A DNA stretch of 64,000 nucleotides from Trichaptum fuscoviolaceum (lineage: Eukaryota > Basidiomycota > Agaricomycetes > Hymenochaetales > Trichaptaceae): positions 6,944,001 to 7,008,000 of the forward strand of contig CAJSYZ010000005.1 of NCBI GenBank assembly GCA_910574455.1. Direction: 5' to 3'. A program made the translations under genes and the position numbers. Below are positions 1-12,416 of the stretch, in pieces. Under the pieces are notes generated by a model, which ran no database searches, was not told the DNA's origin, and saw only the letters and a list, made by a program, of their open reading frames with translations. How positions within the stretch are numbered: position 1 is the first letter of the stretch; each line of letters starts with the position of its first letter.

Positions 1-69
1 AGTCTAACTACTTCAATTATTCATTTTCTGCAACGCTATGAATTTGCTCAAAAGGTATTTAGATTAGGG

Positions 70-1085
70 TTACTGCATAGTTCTAGTACATGAATCTGAA
101 GGCAGTCCACCTCGCACGAACTGCATGGGCTTGCTAGGGATATTAGAGAAACTCCCATTCCTTGCTGCGATGTCTAGTTTTATGTCACGAAACACTTTAC
201 ACCCCATCGCATTTTCGAGGACCATAAGTGGCACGAGTAAAGCAACGCTGAGTGTCCTGCTTATGCTCGGTGCATGGTACATCAGCGCGGTGCCTACAAT
301 CTTCATCGTCGTTGTGAGCCTTTCATACCGAATGCGATAATGAGCACGCGTCAGTAATCTGATTGTACAACAATTGGCTTACAAGAAATATTGCTGCCCA
401 GTGCGGAGAAGAATTTTGGAAACCTTTGGCAGACCGCCCCTTCCCCAGAAATAAGCAAAGCGGGGCTTGATTCCCTCGTCGAACGCGAAGAAGGTTAAAA
501 TCTTCCAGGATATCAAGGCGAAGACAATCACATCATTCGCCGCTGCGGCAACGAAGCAAGTGATGCAAGCGTATTCCATCCTTTCAACCTTACAACCTTC
601 GCCTGGAACAGGGTGTACGGCAGCTGTGGTGAATAATGGCTGTGCCACACAACTGCATGCAACGACCATCCATAGAAGGAGGAAACCGACCGTGGCCTTG
701 CGACTCCCAAGGAATACTGCTCGAGCACGAAATACAAAGAGAAGTGACGTTGAACACATGCTGAATACGAAGAATGAGATCTCCGCATTCAGTACAGATC
801 GGCATGGCAGAGAAGATCCAACTTTGGTACTATTTGATGAGCTATATGAAAGACCATATGTAAATGTGAGGAACTCTTACAGGAGAATAAGACAGAAGCC
901 ACTGATTGTCCAACAGTAGATGCTCTATAAATGAGAGTTAGAATAAGGGAGATACAAAAATGCAGCCTACTAAGCGTGTGGTTAACCGACCTGGAAAGAA
1001 AGAACACAACATTCGCTAGGGAAAGCTTGGGTCCTAATAGAACCTCTATGTCTTCCGAAACATGGATTGTTATGTCCCACACGAT
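70..1085 (-). CDS. DUF6533-like basidiomycete integral membrane protein
   Basis: Three separated reading-frame blocks on the minus strand fit one spliced gene. The upstream block (about 1085-990) reads VWDITIHVSEDIEVLLGPK followed by LSLANVVFFLSR, which resembles the start of the DUF6533 domain (a W-D-x-x-x-T/H-x-x-E-x-E-x-x-W/L pattern before a first membrane helix). The middle block (about 760-380) holds hydrophobic helices, an FRARAVFLGSR loop and a Cys-rich outer loop. The last block (306-70) contains LSVALLVPLMVLENAMGCKV, a further helix, and ends in a cytoplasmic tail with the stop at 70-72. Such proteins are abundant in Agaricomycetes and have no known function; location in a cell membrane is inferred. 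The initiator Met is not resolved: the first in-frame Met-like codon is GTG, so a short 5' exon upstream of 1090 is likely. Confidence 0.62.
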
Positions 1086-1995
1086 AGCCTGCCCAATAGC
1101 GCATCAGACATTTCTCATTATAGGTCCGAGTTCAAATGTAACGCAACTTACGCAAAGCGCCGAAAGGTGAACGTATCGAGCACGGTTGGTAGAGGAATCT
1201 TCAAGCATGGTACTCCTCTGAAATGTGCTCTTCAGATCATACAATCGAGTCGTTGCACTGTGAGTGGACTTTGACGATACGACCGGTAGGCTTATAAGGC
1301 GTTGAATCCACGTGAACCTTCCGATGTACAAGGCAAGCTTTCAAAACTAGTGTCCTTATCCAATCGGGAATCCAACATCGTTCAGTGCATCCTTGCTTTT
1401 GGAGTTTAGACACGTCAAAGACACCAAAAGGGACCACCTCCCTACTCGCATCAAGAGTGTCGGTTTTCCGTTGAACACTGATTGGTCGTGATGTACCGTT
1501 CTGCCAGTGAATTAAGTCGATATCAGATCCGGGAACGTCGCGAAGCTGGGTGAGACGAATTACCTGATTAACTCAAGTCATTCAAGCGCTCTACCACTAG
1601 AAAAACAGTTCGCCGAGCAGCTTGAATCAGCTCGTGTCATATTTTGAGAAGCTGCTTTGCAGACAGCAGCCCAACTTGTACTACTAATAGTAGGCGTAAC
1701 TACATTTGAGAAGACCTGGCCCAAAGTGTGAAAACATTAAGTTTATTGTTTTGAATGAGTTCGGATGAGAAAACCCGAGAGCTAAAAGGCACACTAATAC
1801 GTACCCAATGAACGCCGACAGACTACGCGCAATAATCAGGTGGATGAGCGAAGTAAACATGGTTTGATTACCTTAGTACGTGAGATGAGGGAGCTATGTG
1901 GATGATGAGTCAGTCAGGTCACCAGGGCTTCCGGAATTGGCTGGACTTCAACTTCAAGGAGTGCACATCAAGTGTCTTGTAACTCATCCCTCCCG
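1086..1995. other. Intergenic, no supported gene
   Basis: This stretch separates the 5' end of the membrane-protein gene from Mdm35. It probably contains a missing first exon of the former and the promoter of the latter. Short open frames (for example 1437-1237, minus) match no family I recognise. Confidence 0.5.
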
Positions 1996-2365
1996 ATGGC
2001 ACACAGTCTCGCTGCGGAATGCACACCTCTCAAGCTCAAATACGACTCATGCTTTAACGCGTGGTTTGAAGGCTACCTCCAGCCCGCCGTATCCGCATCC
2101 GCAAACCCTGCCGAGCGCGAGCAGTATCGCAAGTCGAAAGCAGAGGAATACGAGCAGAATTGTGGCAAGCTCTGGGATGAATACAAGTCGTGTGTCCAGG
2201 TACGCTCGCTCATCAGCTCAACTTTCTCTTTAGAAGATGTTGAAATTGCGTGGGCGATGGATGTAGAAAGCAGTGAAAAACAAAGGACTCGACGAGATGC
2301 TTGCTGAAGCCACGAAAGAAAACCCATTGGATAAACCTACGTCCTCGGATTTCGAGTCTTCGTGA
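1996..2365 (+). CDS. MDM35: Mdm35/TRIAP1 twin CX9C intermembrane-space chaperone
   Basis: Two exons (1996-2199 and 2267-2365) encode a 100-residue protein. The first CX9C is CTPLKLKYDSC and the second is CGKLWDEYKSC; they are separated by a linker rich in charged residues and followed by KNKGLDEMLAEA, the C-terminal helix seen in yeast Mdm35. The intron starts GTACGC and ends GTAG, keeping the frame. Family knowledge: Mdm35 is oxidised by Mia40 in the mitochondrial intermembrane space and binds Ups1/PRELI-type proteins, protecting them and enabling phosphatidic-acid or phosphatidylserine transfer between membranes. I chose ATG 1996 because it gives the short N-terminus (MAHSLAAEC) usual in the family; the open frame upstream of it has no ATG. 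Length and cysteine spacing are normal, so the gene looks intact. Confidence 0.93.
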
Positions 2366-2972
2366 TCCGACTTCATATGAATCAATAAGACTACTTTCTA
2401 CAATCCCCACTCACATATGTGAGCCCTAATTCTTATTGGAATTCTCGTTAGCATACTGAGTAGCTTCTTTCTTAGCTTACCAGTCTTGAAGATAAATACG
2501 GACCCAAAGGAAGCAAATCTCCTTCATTTGACACAGCTATCGTCCAGATTACCCTCCCCGATTCAAAAGATCATTCAGATCGTACGAAAGGTTGGCAGGG
2601 TTCGTAGGGAGGATGTAGGAGAACAATCACGCCCTGTACAAAATTACATTCGTCAAGCCCATGTGATGACAACTTCCACACTGCTGAGAGGACGGGCCTG
2701 TGTTGTTCTCGCTGAAGCACCGGGTCTCCATCTTTCCTGGTACACTTCCTCTAGGACTTGTTCCTGGGGCTAAGGAACCGTTAGGATGGAGCCCGAAGAA
2801 CGGAAAGCTGATGGGCAACGTCGATATACATGTAGCGTACATGGACATGGTTCATTTTGAGTACTTATAAAGCTTGTGTTGCAGCACTATTCAACCATCG
2901 ATGTACTACTATGAAGCTCCCAAATCTATACATCAACGTACAACAAAGAGAAGTGTAAGACAAGAAGCAGCT
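2366..2972. other. Convergent intergenic region
   Basis: The space between the 3' ends of MDM35 (plus) and the ABC transporter gene (minus). Only short unrelated open frames occur here, and no RNA gene or repeat is visible. Confidence 0.5.
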
Positions 2973-5936
2973 TCACGTTTGAACCTGCACTTCCCGCGGC
3001 GCCGTCGTGTGCAACAGCATATCCAATTCCTTCACTCGCCTTTCCCAATTCTCCACTTCATTCAAGCGTTCCTCCAGCATTACGATCTCACGATCCCGCT
3101 CCATGCGCTCTTCTGCGCTCCCATGGCGGGTAAGCGTCCAGCGACCACGTCCTTCCGCGCCAGGTCCCTGCAGTGTGAGAAGGTGTGTGTGGTACTTCGC
3201 AAGTGATGGGCTAAATTGAGGACGTAAATAGTCAATAGTGGGGTGAGGTTTCAGACAGGCGCACGTACCGGAGAGAAATAGTAATAAGTGTGATCCCGAG
3301 GTTCTTAGCGTGCTGGTACATCGAACCTTCGACATCCGTCGACACCGCACTCGTACATTCTACCATTGTTGATACAAATTAGCATCTTCTGACTCTACAC
3401 ACGTTTTCCCATTCTACTAACCGTCTAGCAGCGCGAACTTAGGACGATGGTAGAACACTCTCGCCAGCCCCATCTACAAAATAACCCAAAGAGAATTAAA
3501 ACATGATTGAGTAGAAAGCATGAAATTGACTTACCCTCTGCTTCTCACCCCCACTCAAAACATCGCGCCACTCCTTGCGCGTAGCCCACCCACCCTCACG
3601 ATCCGGTAGATACGCCAGGTGCGCTGCCTTCAAGATCTCCATCAGCTCGGCTTCAGTACGCCCGGATGCGCGGTACTGGGCGTAGGAATGAGGATAGATC
3701 ACTCTGCAACGGGAAATGGTCAGAGCATGTTCTCATAGCAAGCATAATGGAACAAAACAAGAAATACTCAACTGATCTAAGAGCGTTCCCGCAACCATAT
3801 AAGCCCTTTGAGGCACGACGAACACCTCCGATACACCCAACGCAGGGCGAATCAGTTCGCCAGAGGATGCAACCCAAAGGCCCGCGGCGACGCGCGCCAC
3901 AGCAGTCTTGCCTACGCCATTAGTACCCGTGATCATCAAGTGCTCTCCCGCGCCCGCGCGCAGCTCGACATTAAGCCCTCGGACTAGTATAACTCTATCT
4001 TTCCTTTCATCCTGATCTGAATCAGAGTCAGTGACGATGTCGGAGGCTCTTTCGAATTCGGAGTCGTCGTCGTATACTTCAAGAGTCGGCGAGGAGGACA
4101 GGGATGAAGAGGATGAGCTCGTCAGGTGAGAAGCGGAAGAAGCGGAGACGGGGAGCACGACGTCGATATTCTTCATTGCTAGTGTATCCGGACTTGGGGT
4201 GAAGGGGATGGTAGTCGGGAGGGAATGTAGGGTGGAGAGAAGCGTGTAGAGGCGCGTCGTGTAGCCGGCGAGCTCAAGAACATCTTTGTACGCGTACATC
4301 AGTCTGCCACCCGCGTCCGCGAGGGACAGCAGCAAACGGCGAGAGGAAATGTAGTCTTTTCCGATACGATCAGAAGTAAAGTTAGAGTAACTCAAATCCT
4401 GAATATCATATGAAAGCTCACTCTCGGTTCGGTCAGCCACTGCATCGTCGATTGAAAGAGAGTTGGGCATTGATGCCTGGATACCGACGCTCCGTGTACG
4501 TGTGAAGAGCACGGGGATGGAGATGAGGCAGTACCCAGCGGCAGACCATAGGTACTTGATAACGAAGTCCTCCGTCCATTCATAAGCAATTCGAAGCTGT
4601 ACAAAGCAGATTGTAAGATTCCAACGTACCATAAGGGATGAGCCGATGTATTGTACGTACCTTATAAATTGAATTTATGTGCCTGATCAGGCGCAGATAC
4701 GCAGACCACAATATACTTCTCTCTCTTGCACCACCAGCATAGAACGCAATCTCCTCACTCTCACGACCGACGCGATTCATGCCGGTGCGGTACTCGCCCT
4801 CGAGCATCGCCTCGACAGCAGCAAGGCGCCCGAAGGCGGGCGTTACAGCGCGTAGGATCTTCACCGTGGCGTAGTAGTTGAGGAAGAGAAGTGCAGTTCC
4901 GCGGAAACCGAGCGAGCGCGACAGCTGCGCGGTGAAAATAAACATATCGAGCGTAGGTTTCATGACGTTTCCGCTAGGGGTGCATGAGTGAATGTAAATA
5001 AGAGATGAAGAGACGACGGACTAGAGGGCCGAGAGTGACTCGCAGAAGGCTGCGATGTCGGAGGTCACGTATCTGCGAATACAAAGTCAGATATAATATC
5101 TTGAATTTTTAACAATATTTACTCACTGGTCAACCCCCTCTAAGCCTCCTGGTTGTGAGATTCGGTAGTACCGCAACGACGGTGCAGATGAGAGATACAG
5201 ATCGTGGGTGTATCTAGTGAGACGTGTTCTTAATCGTAACGATAGTTTAGATTGCAGGTACCGAAGCTATACACAGCACAAAGTCAGACACGTGTATATC
5301 TGACAAACTTCACATACCATCGAATTTGTGTAGGTACTTGGCAGAGCGAATGCAAACCACCAACCCAGACCTCTCAGGAAGCCTGGTCCATTTCCACTGA
5401 CTAAGTCTCGCACAATCCGCCCATCGAGTTTAGCGACACCAACACTGAGAATTGTCCGCAGGACGAGGAAGAATGTGTGGAGCAGCACGAGCATGGATTC
5501 TCTGGATGTTAATGATGGGAACGCGATGCGCAGAATGGCCATGAGCTGGCGCAGAAAGACTCGGTCGACATTGGGTTTATGTGTGGGTGGTACCAGAGGG
5601 AAGTCTTTGGCGTCCGATTTGAGAGATTCGGGGCATGTTGGTCTTATCTCGACCTGCCAGTCATGTTAGCTATAGACCTCTGCTGTCCGTGAAGTAAATG
5701 TGTACCTTGGAGATCCTCCCGCGGAATGGCACCAGTAACGTCTTGCTGCCATCAAGATTATTTGTATACACCTGTTGAGTAGCCGCAGCTAATTCCTCCG
5801 CAGATAGACTCGACGATTTAGAAACGAGATTTTTGGTACGCCTGAGGATACGTCGTCGTAGGAGGAGGAGCGTCGTCAGAAGGACAATGAGGGATAATTT
5901 CTTATCCCTCAATGGTGTATCCCTGAAGGTAACCAT
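2973..5936 (-). CDS. Peroxisomal ABC half-transporter, ABCD/Pxa family
   Basis: A multi-exon minus-strand gene. The start exon (5936) has a basic N-terminus and a hydrophobic helix. The next exons read KLDGRIVRDLV, then FALPSTYTNSM, matching the membrane domain of ALDP/PMP70 proteins. The EAA-like motif is ESEEIAFYAGG (around 4760). The nucleotide-binding domain has Walker A GTNGVGKTAVA (around 3920), a Q-loop region PQRAYMVAGTLLDQL, signature LSGGEKQR (around 3555) and Walker B LLDECTSAVSTD, which is rebuilt across an intron at about 3360-3425. A charged coiled-coil tail ends at the TGA at 2973. Known role: ATP-driven import of very-long- or long-chain acyl-CoA into peroxisomes for beta-oxidation. 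One membrane domain plus one NBD means it must dimerise; no partner is in the window. An acidic Ser/Asp-rich insertion lies just before the NBD (around 4020-4110). Confidence 0.9.
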
Positions 5937-6499
5937 TGCAGAAGCAGACTATCCACGTATCCTAGACAATTGACCGAAGCATAAAGGTATCGGTGGATAG
6001 AGCACACATATATCTTGAGGAGAGCCGTGCCAAAGTTCGAGAATGACAGGTGGCACTGGCATGTGATAATTACTAAGTTCATTGTTTTGATCGGGGGAAA
6101 CTGGTAAATATGCACCTCAGCGGTACCACAGGGTCAAACTCGAAATTCTCCAACTATATATACTCGCACCAACGACTTATTAGTATGACAATATGACTCT
6201 CAGTACCGTACCACCAATGGGTCTTGGCATCAGTGGGAGATAACTCATAATAATAATTTTGTGCAATTCCTTTTTTCCTTTGTGCACCTGCCAACTGAAT
6301 AAATGCATTATGCATCTATGTTGCAGAATATTCTATCCTGATCCTGAATACAATCGTAAATATCATATAAATAAGAAAATGTGCGCCACAGCAAAACCAA
6401 GGACAGTGTTCACGAATGGGAACTGATAGTAGCCGATCATATTGCATAGTTCGGACAAAGAGAAGATTGCATCTTCTGATTCGTGTATTAAGGAGGTCC
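5937..6499. other. Promoter region of the ABC transporter gene
   Basis: An AT-rich spacer upstream of the transporter start at 5936 and downstream of the BTB repeat unit. No open frame here matches a known family. Confidence 0.45.
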
Positions 6500-8620
6500 G
6501 CGACGAGAATATCAAGTTATGAAGAGATGAACCGGTGCAAGATGGAAGGAATAGTCTACATTACAAGTATAGAAAAGGGCACGCCTGGTCTGAGGAAAGA
6601 CCCTCATATTATAGTGCGCTATACAGAGAAGATTAATCAGCACATGATATCCCGTAAGGTGATAGTTAATAGACTGAAGGCTTGACTCACTCTAACTGCG
6701 GACCATTGCTCGACAAGGTCGTGCACTCGGTCTCGCAGTGACTGCTTGCATAGCTCACAAGATAAGTGGTCCGCAAGATTGCGCAGTTCTGCTTCAATGG
6801 TGCTTGCGCCGATGTGCGGCCGAGCGTCCCACGTCAGATACGCGCTTGCGAGTGCCCAAGCGCGCGTCAGCTCTCTCTGTGCCTCAAAACCACACGACGG
6901 CGTCGGAACATGGAGGCGAGGCGGGGCTTGCAGCAGCTGTTTGAGTGCATCCGTTCGCCCAAGGTGCAGGAAGAACAATTTTTTAAGGTAGACTGGCCCG
7001 ATTCTCTCAGCCATTTCGTCCGACAGGGACGATAGGGGAAACGATAGAAGATGAGGTGAGGTGGCCACGGCTAATTCGTGGAAACTGCGAGAAGCCGCGA
7101 AAGCATAGAGATCAAGAGGTTGGGTAGGAGCATGTGTAAGGAGAGCGTCAAACAAAGGTGAACCTGGAGATATATAGGGCTCTGCCTGTAAGCCGTATAT
7201 ATTGAGTGTACCAACTGTTTCGGATAGATCTTCGAATGAAGGCATGTATTGAGTGCACGACATACGATAGACTGCAAGGAGAAGGAGGTTGATAACGGTC
7301 GAGCGCTCTGGAACGGCGATGACCAAGTCATTGCCCGACGTACTCGCTCTTGGTGTATGGGGAAAGTGACCGTTAAATCCGTTTGATGACGCTTCAACGA
7401 GTCGGCCAGAATGGACGTAGAATAATACAGAGTCGGAAGAAACGATGATGAGGTCAGATTGACGTTCTTCGGCATCAGTGGAATTGAAGGCCGTAGAAAT
7501 GGTGAAAGTGATGCTCCCCGAACTTCCATCTGAAGGAGTATTCAAATGTGAACTCTGTTATAATTTCGTTAGTATAAGGGTGTACAATATGAAGAAAGCA
7601 GAAAAGAGGAGAGAACAGAAGATCAACTTCGGACATCTTTTTAATGACCTAGATACACGATGAAGACACCACGATTAAAGAGGATTTGTAGTACATACCG
7701 GTGGTGTTAGGAAGGCTCCGTGTGACATATTAGGATCCTGAGGGAAGGTCGAAGTAATATCAGACCCTTCCAAGCCTTGGCGATCTTCGTCTGCCATTGT
7801 AGGCTCATGCTGATCGTTTGCGACTGTATCATCCCATCCAGGTGTGACATCCCATGAACTCATGAAAGAAAGTAAGGATATGAGAGTTTATTGATGGGGA
7901 AAGGCGAGATTGCTTTGCTGACCTGTGCACCAGAAGACCCTACTTGACGACTTCAAGAAATGGAGAGTAGGATCTAGGCGAAATCTGCGAGCAAAGGAAG
8001 GAAGGGACAGGCGCACACCACGGGCGATCTGGGTATGAAAGCTATGAAAGATCTCGCCCTTATAGCAATGAACCGGCGCCATAGTGTCATTGCCCAATAT
8101 CAGCACTATACTAGCTCCACGACGCTGTAAGAAGGTTATCGTACCTTAAACTCTTCCGAGGCGTCGAAAGTTCGCCGATTTCTTCCCTGCCCATATTTTA
8201 AAATCTTAAAGTATCCAAGCGATCACGACAATCAGGTACCTGACTTGTCGACGGGGTAGAGTTGACCCGGGGGAGGCGTAGATATAAGAAAGAACAGTGA
8301 GTAGAATATTCTTACCAGTAAGCGAGCCGTCATCAATGACCGACTCCACGCTCCACGTCCGCAAATAGCACATGCCAGTGATCGACGCATTGAGTCTTTT
8401 TTCCTATTAAGGGATATGATCCATTACTAGCTGACGCTGCAATTAGACACCATCATCCATGACGGTACAAATACTCGGGGGCGCAACATGCAGGGCTGCA
8501 ATCAGGAATGAAGAACGGACCCATGCGGAACTCCTTTTGAAGGGGGGAAAATACTTCAAATCTTCATAATTGCTGGCTTCAGTCGTGTCTAACTCCGCTC
8601 CCAAGCTTCAAGCAGCGCGC
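6500..8620. repeat. Segmental tandem duplication, copy 1
   Basis: This copy carries the first BTB gene and its flanks. Recognisable shared blocks outside the coding region are GAGATGAACCGGTGC (6524; compare 8728), CCTCATATTAT (6602; compare 8788), GATCACGACAATCAGG (8221; compare 10445) and GCGGAACTCCT (8525; compare 10773). The repeat unit therefore covers the gene, its 3' flank and at least 700 bp of upstream sequence. Boundaries are approximate because the flanks have diverged and carry indels. Confidence 0.75.
6637..7863 (-). CDS. BTB/POZ domain protein, copy 1
   Basis: Two exons (7863-7699 and 7554-6637; donor GTATGT, acceptor CAG, phase 0) give about 360 residues. Exon 1 encodes an acidic disordered N-terminus (MSSWDVTPGWDD). 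Exon 2 starts the BTB fold with DLIIVSSDSVLFYVHSGRL, the strand-helix part of BTB in which the invariant Asp-Leu and the VHS/R segment are visible. A helical C-terminal region follows, with LYAFAASRSFHELAVATSPH, KLFFLHLGR and CGFEAQRELTRAWALASAYL. This architecture is common in basidiomycete BTB families of unknown function; BTB domains mediate dimerisation and often Cullin-3 recruitment, which is inference here. The neighbouring copy at 8836-10077 shares intron position and phase, so the two arose by tandem duplication. Confidence 0.86.
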
Positions 8621-8721
8621 GAAAGATAACACTGTCACACTTTGACAGAACGTTAGTTAAGATCATGGTGCTTTTGCTATGGGTATAAAAAAGAGGATCG
8701 CTACCAGGTCATGAAATCTTG
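7864..8721. other. Upstream region of BTB copy 1
   Basis: Non-coding sequence between the two BTB genes. Most of it (to about 8620) is homologous to the region upstream of BTB copy 2, so it is probably duplicated promoter DNA. The rest, to about 8720, is the junction between repeat units. Confidence 0.55.
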
Positions 8722-10860
8722 GACGAGATGAACCGGTGCGAGACATGCAAGCATAAACTACCCCTCCCGGGTATGATAGCCTATGATAATAGAGGCCCTC
8801 ATATTATGGTGCGCTAAGCAGAGTATATTAATTCATCACGTTCCGGATGTTGTTAACCTGAACCGCTGACTCACTCTAACTGCGGACCACTGCAAGACAA
8901 GGTCGTGGACACGATCTTGGATAGACAACCTGCATAGTTCACAAGACAAGTGGTTAGCGAGATTACGCAGTGCCGCTTCTATTGTGCTCGCGCCCGTGTG
9001 CGGACGCGCGTTCCACGTCAGATACGCGCTTGCGAGCGCCCAAGCTCGCGTAAGTTCTCTCTGTTCCTCAAAACCACACGATGGCGTCGGCACATGGGGA
9101 TGAGGCGGCAATTGAAGCAACTCTCTGAGTGCACTTGTACGGCCAAGGTGTAGGAAGAACAACTTTTTGAGGTAGATCGGCCCGATCTTCACAGCTATAT
9201 CGTCCGACACTGACGATAGATCGAGCGACAGCAGGTGTGGGGAGGCAAGCACAGCCAATTCGTGAAGTCCATTAGTGGCTGCGAAAGCGTAGAGGTCGAG
9301 AGGCCGGGTTGGCGCATGGGCGAGGAGAGCATCAAACAGGGGTGCATCTTTAATGAGATAGGTCTGGGTTGATAGGCCGTAGGTACTGAGTGCAGCCACG
9401 GCCTCCGATAGATCTTCTAATGAAGGCATGAACTGTGTACATGGCAAATAATACACCGCATGTACAAGGAGGTTGATAACGGAAGCCCGCTCTGGAAGTG
9501 AAATGGTTCTGTCGTTGCCCATCAAGTTCTGTGTTGGTGTGAAAGAAAGGAAACCATTGAAACCATTTTCTGACGCCTCATGAAGACGGTCAGAGTGGAC
9601 GTAGAATAAGACGGAGTCGGAAGAGAGGATGAGGAGGTCGTATTGACGTCCATCGGTGATCGTGTTGAGATTGAAGGCAGAAGAGACGGAAAGGAACGCA
9701 TTACTCTCTGAGCGCTCGTCTGAAGGAGACCCGGAGAGAGAATCCTATTGGGGGGACATGAGATAGCTGGAAAACGGGTGAAGAAAACCAAGTGAGGAGC
9801 GTTGAATTTGGCGTGACCTCTTACATAAGGGAAGAAAGGACGAACAGGGTAAAGGGGGAAGGGAAAAAACAGACGCACGAAGGACTGTACATACCGGTGG
9901 TGTTGGAACAGTACTGGCACCTGACGAATGTGCACCATCTGGTGTACTGGGGAAGACCGAGAAACTGCTGGACTCTTGAGTTATCGATCGGCCTTCGTCC
10001 ATCATGGTGAGTTGATACTGATCGCTGGCATCTGTGGCCGTGTCTTCCCACCTAGACGACGTCTCCCAAAAATTCATGGAAGAGAGTCCTCGAGGATCGT
10101 TCGCAGAAACGAGGCGACTGTTTACAAATGGCGGAAGCGCGCGATTGCTGGGCTGAGCTGTGTGAAGGAAGATTCGAGGACGACACCTCAGGGGGTAAAG
10201 CGACTGGTCTAAATGAACCTGGTTCTGGGTAAAGGCAGGAAGGAGGAAGAGAAGACGTGACGAAGCAGGTCTACCTTATAGCATTTCCCCCGGTCTGGCC
10301 GAGTCCATACCGTTACTGCCCACTATCCGCCCTGACTCCACGACACGCAAGACGAGGATATAGAGCCCAGCTAACACCGTGTCGTCGAGCTTTTTCGAGT
10401 CGTTTGCTTCGCTGCGATGTCTTAAGCTCTTAAGTATCCATACAATCACGACAATCAGGGACTTGGATCGTCGAAGGGGTAAAGTAAGCCCGGGGAGAGG
10501 TGTGGATTAAAGAAAGAGCGGTGAGTAGCACATTCTCTTCGAGGAGCGAGTCCAAGAGGTGAGTCATCCATCAATGACCAATTGCAAGGCTGCATCGAGT
10601 CGCTCCAACTATGCGCAATAACGCAACTTGAAGAATCGACGCATTGAGCCTTTTCGTCTACTAACGGACAGGACAGACTTGGCTGGCACTGCATCTAGAT
10701 TGCGATATCGAAGTGCACACAAACAGAAGCATGCCTGGCCCCAATATCAAACGTCGATTGAAGAAGACCCACAGCGGAACTCCTAACGAAGGTGAGAGAA
10801 ATACCTTAAAGATCTTTACAGATGCATTAATTCAGCCAGCCTTAAAATCATTAGCATCAG
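8722..10860. repeat. Segmental tandem duplication, copy 2
   Basis: The second copy of the BTB-bearing unit, in direct orientation. The spacing between the two start codons is 2214 bp and between the two stops 2199 bp. Coding identity is visibly higher than flank identity, which suggests purifying selection on the genes after duplication. The right boundary is set where alignment to the 8.6 kb region fades. Confidence 0.74.
8836..10077 (-). CDS. BTB/POZ domain protein, copy 2
   Basis: Two exons (10077-9895 and 9744-8836) encode about 363 residues. The intron sits at the same place as in copy 1 (after a Pro-Pro codon pair, donor GTATGT), and exon 2 begins DSLSGSPSDERSES. The BTB core reads DLLILSSDSVLFYVHSDRL. 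Segments such as IYLKKLFFLHLGRT, CGFEEQRELTRAWALASAYL and NLANHLSCELC are nearly identical to copy 1, whereas the N-terminal exon and the extreme C-terminus (RFRLTTSGT) differ. No stop or frameshift is present in the spliced frame, so this copy appears functional. Function is unknown; protein-protein interaction through BTB is the only safe inference. Confidence 0.86.
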
Positions 10861-12416
10861 CATCTGACTTGTCGCAAAACCGTATTTCCGTGCACCATCG
10901 GGGCGCTTGATGCCACCATGTCAGATAGCTCTGCTTCTCTGTCATAGACCTGTGGCTGCCGAAAGATATCGTAGGTGTAAGGCGGACGATATAGAGTTCG
11001 CCGCGGTCGGGTGAGCTAGTCATAGGAGCGGGCCCCGGGTTGGAGCATAGGCGGGGCCTATTACTGTCCACGTCTCCTTTCAACCTTCGGCCTGGGCCGC
11101 CATTGACTCTGATCCTTCGCGAAGGCCACCGAGCACTTCCGCAATACCCAGCGCTCCGGTAGACACTGCCGCAATCCCTTCAAGACTTTAGCGCGAGTGC
11201 TTCCTGCTGAGCTTGAGTCGTGCATATTCAAGGTACCCTACACCAGCTATTGGTTGCGAGTAGGAGATCCGGCCGTACGCATTCAGAGGCTTTGAACTTT
11301 GAACAGAGTTTGGGTTTCCCGACTCGCGAAGAATTTGCTCTCGCGTGTTCCTGCAGAGTATTTTCTAATGCTCCGTTGCGGGGATTTGCGCAAGCTCTGC
11401 TAGTGAACGAAAGCGACAGTCAACGTAACCGATCTTCCACACTTCTGTAAACGTGAGTTTGTTGCCACTCACCCTTAAGCAGGTGCGAGGTTATTGAATC
11501 ATCTCAAGTTACATTCAAGATGACTGCACGTAGTGTTATCTGTTGACGCGGGACCGACGGTGGGGTGGACAGAAAACGCGCTCTCCCAGTACACAGGTCC
11601 ATGGTTTCCAGATGTATTAGGCTCAAGAGAACCGTTCTGCCAGATAGATAGTAATAGATTGAGGTCAAAACGTTAGCAAGCCTCGCAGCCAGTACTGCTT
11701 TATAAGGCAGGCGGCTTGCCTTATTAATTTGAATGAATACGCCGACTCTAGACTGGCTTTTGCCAGTGGTCTCGCAGCGTCGAGCGTGAGAAACGATTAT
11801 CATGCCTTTTGTGTCAACCACTGGCAAGAAACGACTATATTCTTTCTTCAGTACACCTCTGCAACTACTTCAAGCACTTTCAGCATCTCGTCATGAGCCG
11901 GAAGAGTGGCACAGCAACTCTCAATCGATTAAAAATTCGAAGAACTACCGGCTGCGCGGAAGCGTAGGAATAAAACGAGAATGAGGGCACCGGGCAAAAA
12001 GGTCTCATCTTGCAACCCAATTATGCAACTAACGCCTTCAGCCTTGCATCACCTGTTCCTCTGGAGTTTCAGAGCGAATCACCAGCTGAAGACTGAGCCA
12101 AGCGATGACCATGAGGGGCTCGGCATGCCCTAGGCAGTCACGCAGAGGCGGAACTTACCCATAACTCCCCATGTCTTCCGCTCTGCGCTTGTTACGCTGT
12201 CACCGCATAAGAATGAAGCGCCTTGACTCTGGTGTATATCCTTAGCGACATACACTAGCTGCTCTACAACACTTTGGACTGCAATGCTCGAGTTAGCTTT
12301 ATTGGAAGCTCTGTTAGCGAAGCAAGGGGGGTCAGTGGATGCGTTATGGGCACTGGACGGGTATGTGTAGCTCTTATGACGGGAACAAAATCCTCATACT
12401 TTTTTCCAGATCCGTA
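10861..12416. other. Intergenic region between BTB and F-box genes
   Basis: About 1.5 kb without a convincing gene. A short minus-strand stretch near 11190-11080 reads like coding sequence (EGIAAVSTGALGIAEVLGGL) but is hemmed in by stops and lacks splice partners. The last 200 bp should hold the F-box promoter. A pyrimidine-rich acceptor-like TTTTTTCCAG just before 12411 suggests a 5'-UTR intron. Confidence 0.45.

Noticed and set aside
1550..1625. tRNA-like A box (TAGTGGTAGAGCGC on the minus strand)
   Set aside because: No matching B box and no cloverleaf: the T-arm and acceptor stems do not pair.
11080..11190. Coding-like minus-strand stretch EGIAAVSTGALGIAEVLGGL
   Set aside because: In-frame stops lie on both sides and there are no convincing splice sites or extended homology; it may be a relic of a gene I cannot name.
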